From: Odontesthes bonariensis
Lineage: Eukaryota; Chordata; Actinopteri; Atheriniformes; Atherinopsidae
Direction: 5' to 3'
Length of the DNA stretch: 64,000 nt
Assembly (NCBI RefSeq): GCF_027942865.1
Contig: NC_134523.1
Coordinates: 722,116-786,115 of the forward strand
Below, one piece after another: positions 57,858 through 64,000 of the stretch (positions within the stretch are counted from its first letter, which is position 1; every line of letters starts with the position of its first letter). Both the position numbers and the translations under genes were made by a program. The notes below the pieces were generated by a model that was not told the DNA's origin, ran no database searches, and was given only the letters and a program-made list of their open reading frames with translations.

Positions 57858-58746
57858 CTCAGAGGCCCCGGGGGAAGCTGTGATGCTCTTTACCTTCACA
57901 CTGAGCGTTAACGCGGCTTTAAATCGCTTTTAAATCGCTTTAAACCCGCTGGAGGTGACTCTCTCCACGCTGCCGCACAGTTCTGCCATGTTGCCTGAAC
58001 TCGCTTCCGGTCACCTGATGTAAACACTGACGTCAGATGCCTTTGCGTACCTTAAAAGTTGGAGGTCGGAGCCTTCCCTTCACTCTGAACTTTTTTCACA
58101 CACAGAGGAAAACAAAGAGGTTTGCTTTTATTGATTTACCACTAATAACGATCATATTCACGTTCAGTGGTCAGAACTTATATAATTGACTTAATTAAGA
58201 ACACAGATTTGTGTAAAAAGTAACATGTCCAATGTTATACTTGATCAAGAATAAAAAAAGAAATATTTTATAATCTTGGTTGCTTTTTTTGGGAGATTAT
58301 GCAAAAATGTTAACTGTATGAGAAACTTTGAAATTCGATTTCTTTCGGCTTTTTTATATTTCATGTTTTTTTCTAGGTGGCGATTAAAATTACAAATTCC
58401 CAGTTGACCAGGAATGCAACATCCGATGTGGCCAGAACAGTTTTTTTTCGTGACGTATGGTAAACGTGCGTTCTAAGTGTATTTTTTATTTAATGAATTG
58501 TGCATTTATTTGTCTATTTATTTTCTTTTTTTTTTAATTTAATTCAATTTTGTCACTCCTTCATCGACGCTCCACACCCGGCGGTAATGCAACATTACGG
58601 ATGCTAACTTGTAATAAATTACAAGAAGAAGAAGAACGTGCGTTCTCATTGGCTGACGTCGTTGGTCCCTCCCCGCGCGGATATTTGAAAACGGCTTTGT
58701 GAAAGGAGGGAGAGTCGCAGAAGGACGTAGAAGAAAACCGTGTCAG
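57858..58746 (+). promoter_or_regulatory. cdca8: airim-cdca8 bidirectional intergenic region with cdca8 CDE/CHR-type promoter
   Basis: The head-to-head start codons are 1.1 kb apart. Near cdca8, ATTGG (an inverted CCAAT box) lies at 58648-58652, TGACGT at 58654-58659 and a TTTGAA CHR element at 58684-58689, preceded three bases upstream by CGCGCGG (CDE-like). The CCAAT-to-CHR spacing of about 32 bases suits NF-Y plus DREAM/MuvB control of G2/M genes. A non-coding exon 1 ends at CAG/GTAATA (58746). Confidence 0.65.
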
Positions 58747-58962
58747 GTAATAAATTGATTATTAAACACACGCCAGCACGATTAAAGTAAAAGTATGAAC
58801 TAATTTAAAGGATTTAAAAGTGACTTTATGATGAATAAGAGCGCGGGACCTGCGCGTGACTACGCCAACAGGCTAACTGTTAGCTGCTAATGTCTGTAGC
58901 TTCGTCACCCCGATGGTTCATGTTTGTGTGAACACATTGTTTTTTTCCGTGTCCGTGCAGAC

Positions 58963-61780
58963 ATGGCTCCAAGGAAGAGGACCACCAGGCAGCGGAAGAA
59001 CAACCCAAAGTCCGCGAAGCTGGAAGCTTTTCTGGAAGATTTCGACAGCGAAGGTAAACAGGCGTCCTGACGTTTACGACCCTGAACAATGCTTTACGTT
59101 ACATGTTCTGTTAACGGTGAATTCTCGTGGATGAAAGATGTTTTAACATTGAGGGAACAGCACAGAAAGCTTAGAATTTTTCAGATTACATCTTCAAGTT
59201 ATTTCAGAGTAGATATAAGGTGTCCCATGTGTTTACACCGTGTTTACATCGTGTTTGCATATGTTTACACTGTGTTTACACCTGCTATAAAACGGCACCA
59301 CAGAAGGTTGTGAACCTTAAAACTTTGATTCTGAGTCCATTCCCGGTATCAAATCAAATGTATTTATACAGCACATTTCATGTACAGAACAATTCAAAGT
59401 GCTTTACATAAAATAAAAACATGGCAGCAGGGAGTGGAAGAAGCATTAAAATACATAAAATAATATAAAGAGAAACAAATAAAATCATTTAAATGAATTT
59501 AAAAACCAGCAACAGTCCAGATAAGTTCAAAGATATCGTGCAGATTTCCTGCATAGACACATGAGAACAGAAATGTTTTTACCCTGTATTTAAAAATGTC
59601 TCCATTTGGTGAAAGTTTAATCTCCACTGGCAGTTTGTTCCACTTGTTTGCAGCAGAACAGCTAAATGCTGCTTCTCCATGTTTAGTCTGGACTCTGGAC
59701 AATAACAGCTGAAGCTGTCCTGGAGCTCCAGGGGGCTGATGGACCTCTTCAACAGGCCCCTGTGCTCATTCCTGTTCACATGTCCCTGCTGCATCCCACA
59801 GTTATATAATATAATAATCACCAGTTATTTTGATCAGTACTGAGATGCTGATTGTTTCTCAGGATTATTTTAGTTTGTTTTCAGACGCTTCAGCAGCTCT
59901 GCAGCTGATCTGTTCCTAACTTCACTCGCCCTGAGTCCAAAGTGTTTGCACACAACAGATGATGACGCCAGCTCTTTGGGCTCCGTCTCCACGCCCGCTC
60001 CTGCAGATCTGTCCTCATGTCACGTCCAAACTTCATCAGGAAGCTTGCAGCGGAGCTGTGATTGGCTCATATAGGCAGGAGGTCGGCTATAGGTTTGCTT
60101 CTGCTCTGGTGGCGTTTTAAATGTTTTAGATATCAGACTAATCGTGTTGGTTTCATCGTAGGAACTCAGATTCCAGATTAAAATGAGATTCACTGAACAG
60201 CTCTAAGCTAAAGAGGAAAAAGGTAACTTTAACTGAATGCAGAGGTGGACCTGGCTAGATTTACACAAACTATCCCTGTCCAGTCGTAGTCCCCCCCCCC
60301 CCCCCCCCCCCCGCCTTGTTGCTGAAAAGTGCTATATAAATAGATTTCACTTCACTATATATTAGAGGTTATTTAATTTAGCATATAGCTCATAACAATA
60401 AAAATAAAAATAATCCAGTCAGGACTTCTTGTTGTGTTGCAAACACAACGTGCACACGTTGGCTTCATGGTCATGTGATGCGTGTGAAGTGTTTAACACC
60501 TGGAGTGTGACACACGTCATCTAACCGCTGTTTAGCAAATTTATTTCACTATGCTTAGCATTAAATGAGTCTGAATTGGGTTTGAAACACACAGATGTTG
60601 CCTGACAGCTGCTCAAACGAGCCTCTTCTCTCCTGAAGGACTTGAGAACGTTTGAACCATTTCTGGGTCACGAGCAGCGGGACGGCGCCCATGCCCCCCT
60701 CCTGCCCCCGTGCTCTCCCTGTTTAAAGGGGAACTCCGGGGCATTTGAAGCGCGTTTCCATTGCTAGAGGTTGTCAAATACTGCTAGTAGGACACAGAGA
60801 GGTCCAGATCTGCGCTCCCTGTGTGGAGATCGCTCTGTCCGCACAGCCTGTCATGCGAGGCTAATACGTGGTGGCTAAGGGGCAAGCGCTAACCCTTCCA
60901 CGTAAAACAACTTGCACACTGCAGAAACGTCACAATATTACTGGGCATGTATTGTTGTAATGTTTTAAATACTTGAACGCAGTTTTTCTAGAGAAGATAA
61001 TTGTTTTGTATATGGGATTATTCTCCATCGACTCTTTTGGGCTTTCACATGCGCGAGCCTACAACCAGCCGGTGAGTGACATGCTGTTTATAAAGTTGTT
61101 TTGTAACGTCCCCATGCCAGTAATGTGAGAACCATGCATATGGTTTTGATGGTAAGGCTTGTGACTTTATTGTCGGATGGGTTATAAAGTGGTGTGACGT
61201 TTCTGCAGTGTGCAAGTTGTTGTTTTACGTGGAAGGGTTAGCGCTTGCCCCTTAGCCACCACGTATTAGCCTCGCATCACAGGGTGTGCGGACAGAGCGA
61301 TCTTCACACAGGGAGCGCAGATACGCATCTCTCTGTGTCCTACTGGCAGTATTTGACAACCTCTAGCAATGGAAACACGCTTCAAATGCCCCGGAGTTCC
61401 GCTTTAACAGTAACACGAGCCTGTGCTGTGGGATGCGATCTGGGACGGCGTGATGAGGTCACGTTACAGAGAATCCTGTTGCAGCGTGTCTGATGTACGA
61501 CTTTAACATCCCAGCAGCCCGTTCCACAGATCTTTCTGTGCTGTTTTACTCCAATTTATCATGTTTGAGTGTAAAGAAGTAAAACCAGGGAGGTAAAACT
61601 CCTCCGGCTGGTGGTTAAACTCGTGTTAAACTTTGTCCCCACAGTGAAGACCCGGGTGGGGCAGCTGAAGGAGAAGCTCAACCAGCTGCTCAAAGATGTG
61701 GACAACAGCTACAACATGGCGCTGATCAAGCTGCCCAAAGCTGTGCGGCAGGCAAACTGGCTGGAGCACTGCAGTGAGCG

Positions 61781-61842
<62 letters not shown>

Positions 61843-62870
61843 TGGGTCTGTTGTTGCCACGGCGTGGAGGCGGTTTGAATAATCTTCCCGTCTGTGTCTG
61901 CAGAGGCTGACAGACCGCAGGCCGCTGGCGTGGACAGCGTAAAGGTGAGCCGAGCGTTTCAGGATTTATTTTAAGGTTCTTTTATGGCGCTTTCCCACTA
62001 GCACGGCTCGGTGTGGTTGTGTTTCCCTTACAACTGAGTATCACTTTGTGCCTCCTGGACGTGGGCGGGGTCGTCGTAACACGGCTGCGCGTGTTGCTGC
62101 TCGCCCTGTGGCTTTTTGTCAGGCCAGAGAAGACTCCTGCCCGCCAGACAAAACGGTATTGAAAAGTGACGACACTCATCGGCCAATCAGTGGAAGGCAG
62201 TCGGCTGACGTCACGTTTTAGTAACGCTTCGGCTCGCTTGGGTCCAGGGCTGAGGTGATACCAAAAGTCTACCCGGTTGCAGGTACTGCGTGCTAGTGGA
62301 AACACGCAATAGCGCCATTAGTTGTTTATAAATGTCTTAATGGTCTTGGGCCTTCTTATGTCTGATCTGCTTTTAAATTATGAGCCCTCACGGACACTGA
62401 GGTCCTCTGGTACCGGCCTTTTAGTTGTTCCTAAAGTTGGAACAAAAACGTATGGTGAGACGTCGTTCCACTATTAAGGACCTCGTCTGTGGAACAGCCT
62501 GCCGCAGAAGCTCAGGGCCGCAGAGAATGTTGATGTTTTTAAAAAGAGGCTCAAGACCTAGCTTTTTAGCTTAGCTTACAGCTGAATTTTATTACATTTA
62601 TTTATTATTTTTATATATATATTATATGTTTGTTTGTTTTGTTTACTTTTATCTATTCATCCATTATTTTAAAATATTTATTTATTATTTTATATATATT
62701 ATTTATGGTTTGTTTTTGTTTACTTTTATCTATTCATCCATTATTTAAAATATATATTTATTTATATATTTTATTTATATATTTTATTTATATATATATA
62801 TATATAAAATTTATTTTTGTTTTATCTATTCATCCATTATTTAAAATATCTATTTATTTATTATTTTATT

Positions 62871-62908
<38 letters not shown>

Positions 62909-63700
62909 TTTGTTTTATCTATTCATCCATTATTTTAAATATCTATGGGGTTAGGCTAACCCTTTTCCTCATGGGGATCACTGGTGTGAGTTTATGCATG
63001 AATTGATTCGATTATTGATTTTATTGTGTAAAGCACTTTCTGCTGCTTTTTAGTATGAGAGGTGCTATATAAATAAAGTTTGATTTGATTTGAGCGTCCG
63101 TCTGACGGCTCCAGGGTCTCTGAGCCGCTCTAACTTTTTGTTTCCCCACAGAGGGAAGCCGAGGCGGCCATCGTGGAGAGCATCGTCGCCGAGGACCACG
63201 CCGTCCTCCTGAAATCAGTCAAGAAAAGTATGTCCTGCAGTTTTTCCTCTTAAGTGACTTGAAACCAAACGCTGACTCGGCGCGTTCTGTCCCACCAGCA
63301 GCCACCAGGAAGAAGGGCGGAGCCAAGGCGGCGGACGAGGAGAACACCCCCAGCACCACACGGCGGGTACGGGCTGAGTTTAATTTCTTTTCTGTCGAGG
63401 CTTCAGTGGAACATGTTGGCAGCTGCTTCTTCTTCTGGCGTTTCAGGGCAGAGCGAGCAAGAAGCCCCCGACCACATCCAAGAGGGCCAAGGCGCTGACG
63501 GTCAGCAAGCAGAGCGCCACCATCAGGCGGTGAGTTGGGTCCTCCGGGACCTTCGGTCCTCCGGTGCAGCGATGAGGTGCTGACGTGTGTCTCTGGTTCA
63601 GGTCCAACAGGAAGCCTCTGGTCACTCCTGCCAGGGGCCTGATGGACTCCTCCCTGCTGATGGGCTCCACGCCGCTCATCACGCCACGCTTCGACCCCAG
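58963..63700 (+). CDS. cdca8: Borealin, chromosomal passenger complex subunit (3' end beyond window)
   Basis: Borealin joins survivin and INCENP in a three-helix bundle that targets Aurora B to centromeres and the spindle midzone. Coding exons: 58963-59053, 61645-61773, 61904-61944, 63152-63227, 63302-63366 (or from 63299), 63447-63529 and 63602-63700, joining to about 194 codons in frame before the window ends inside the gene. The N terminus MAPRKRTTRQR is followed by the helix LEAFLEDFDSEV, then LLKDVDNSYNMAL and LPKAVRQANWLEH, which match the INCENP/survivin-binding region. The middle is basic and Ser/Thr-rich, and TPLITPRFDPR resembles the conserved LTPRFDSR motif. The start has an upstream non-coding exon with a donor at 58747. 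Confidence 0.95.
59345..59855 (-). mobile_element. LINE 3' fragment in cdca8 intron
   Basis: The minus strand encodes a LINE-like C-terminal peptide (KHGEAAFSCSAANKWNKLPV, then FKYRVKTFLF) followed by a tail reading towards ATACATTTGATTTGATA. It is a 5'-truncated copy in the first coding intron of cdca8. Confidence 0.65.
60291..60312. repeat. Poly(C) run
   Basis: Twenty-two C bases, followed by GTGCTATATAAATAGATTTC, a short LINE-tail-like piece, in the first coding intron of cdca8. Confidence 0.9.
60722..61407. mobile_element. Fold-back element in cdca8 intron
   Basis: Arms of about 240 bp. The left arm starts TTAAAGGGGAACTCCGGGGC and the right arm ends GCCCCGGAGTTCCGCTTTAA. Matched internal blocks include TTGCTAGAGGTTGTCAAATA and GGAAGGGTTAGCGCTTGCCC / its complement. 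It ends in TTAAAG like the element at 52293 but the interior is unrelated. The central spacer is about 220 bp. Confidence 0.88.
61774..61903 (+). repeat. cdca8 intron 3 with (CA)n next to the donor
   Basis: This is a 130-nt intron. A CA repeat (61781-61840) begins seven bases after the GTGAGCG donor and makes up nearly half of the intron. Confidence 0.93.
61986..62316. mobile_element. Short TIR element in cdca8 intron 4
   Basis: Left end GGCGCTTTCCCACTAGCACG and right end GTGCTAGTGGAAACACGCAA then TAGCGCC are imperfect inverted repeats. It is 331 bp and non-coding. The CACTAG-rich terminus is common in teleost MITEs. Superfamily not assigned. Confidence 0.65.
62325..63097 (+). mobile_element. 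LINE 3' end in cdca8 intron 4
   Basis: Broken frames spell the LINE ORF2 C terminus: LLLNYEPSRTLRSSGTG, then GPRLWNSLPQKLRAAENV and FKKRLKT. This is followed by an A+T-rich 3' UTR with tandem TTTATCTATTCATCCATTAT units and a terminal TTTGATTTGATTTGA tail. It is truncated at the 5' end and frame-shifted. Confidence 0.8.
62590..62945. repeat. A+T-rich tandem repeat in LINE 3' UTR
   Basis: Four units of about 90 bp, each containing TTTATCTATTCATCCATTAT and a TATATA run. They lie inside the LINE tail. Confidence 0.75.
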
Positions 63701-63801
63701 GTGAGTCCGACCCGGGTTCTGACGGGGCCGGGGTTCTGTGCTCTAAATGTTCACTCCTGCAGCTGCACGACACAGAGTTTATGTCCTCTGGAGCTCAGTT
63801 T

Positions 63802-63818
63802 GGCTGGGTTCAATACTA

Positions 63819-63849
<31 letters not shown>

Positions 63850-64000
63850 TCTACATACTACATGCTGCATACTACATAGTGCATTCTACATGCTACATAC
63901 TACATGCTACATGCTACATACTGCATTCTACATATTACATACTGCATTCTACATGCTACATGCTACGTACTGCATTCTACATATTACATACAGCATTCTA
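63802..64000. mobile_element. Third TIR element with CATACTG units, cut by window edge
   Basis: The left end GGCTGGGTTCAATACTACAT resembles the GGCTGTGTTCGAAACCGCAT terminus. It then runs into CATACTG, CATTCTA, CATGCTA and CATATTA heptamers to the end of the window. It lies in a cdca8 intron. Its right end is not in view. Confidence 0.6.

Noticed and set aside
57858..57899. Upstream in-frame GTG start for airim, 14 codons longer
   Set aside because: The codon is GTG, not ATG, and the alignment with human AIRIM begins at the ATG at 57857.

Overview
The window is nuclear DNA of a ray-finned fish, most likely a teleost. It holds spliced genes with GT-AG introns, AATAAA polyadenylation signals, a CpG-rich promoter, and many teleost-type hAT, piggyBac-like, Harbinger-like and LINE fragments. 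I name no species. There is one 500-base assembly gap (2575-3074).

Four genes are supported. (1) ago4 (+, 3616-38963) is complete. Its 19 coding exons join to a clean 863-residue Argonaute-4 frame. (2) An intronless claudin (+, 51085-51765) has 226 residues. (3) airim (C1orf109 homologue, -) has coding exons at 57857-57589, 56681-56502 and 53886-53756; its 3' end is unresolved. (4) cdca8 (borealin, +) starts at 58963 and runs off the right edge. airim and cdca8 are head to head about 1.1 kb apart, as in mammals, and all but the claudin belong to the human 1p34.3 neighbourhood.

Layout: 1-3280 is a Harbinger-like fragment, a 21-bp tandem array, a pyrimidine pentanucleotide array and the gap. 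3360-4400 is the ago4 CpG island with two NRF-1-like palindromes. 4400-14800 is the 11-kb first intron, with tandem arrays and transposons. 14801-38963 is the rest of ago4. 38964-41893 is a long 3' UTR with two strong hairpins. 42100-50000 is intergenic, mostly a hAT element with a BED-finger ORF and a 5.1-kb 21-bp minisatellite. 50000-52010 is the claudin, 52229-53345 a nested inverted-repeat transposon, and 53756-64000 airim and cdca8.

The genes do not form one pathway. ago4 acts in small-RNA silencing, the claudin in tight junctions, airim in ribosome maturation, and cdca8 in the chromosomal passenger complex.

The most striking feature is the amount of tandem repeat, roughly a third of the window. 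Several arrays appear to have grown from transposon termini or interiors: 541-666, 15820-17222, 20441-21492 with 42240-42730, 32099-33855 and 43418-48546. One airim intron is almost wholly a 16-bp minisatellite, and ago4 intron 18 is mostly another.
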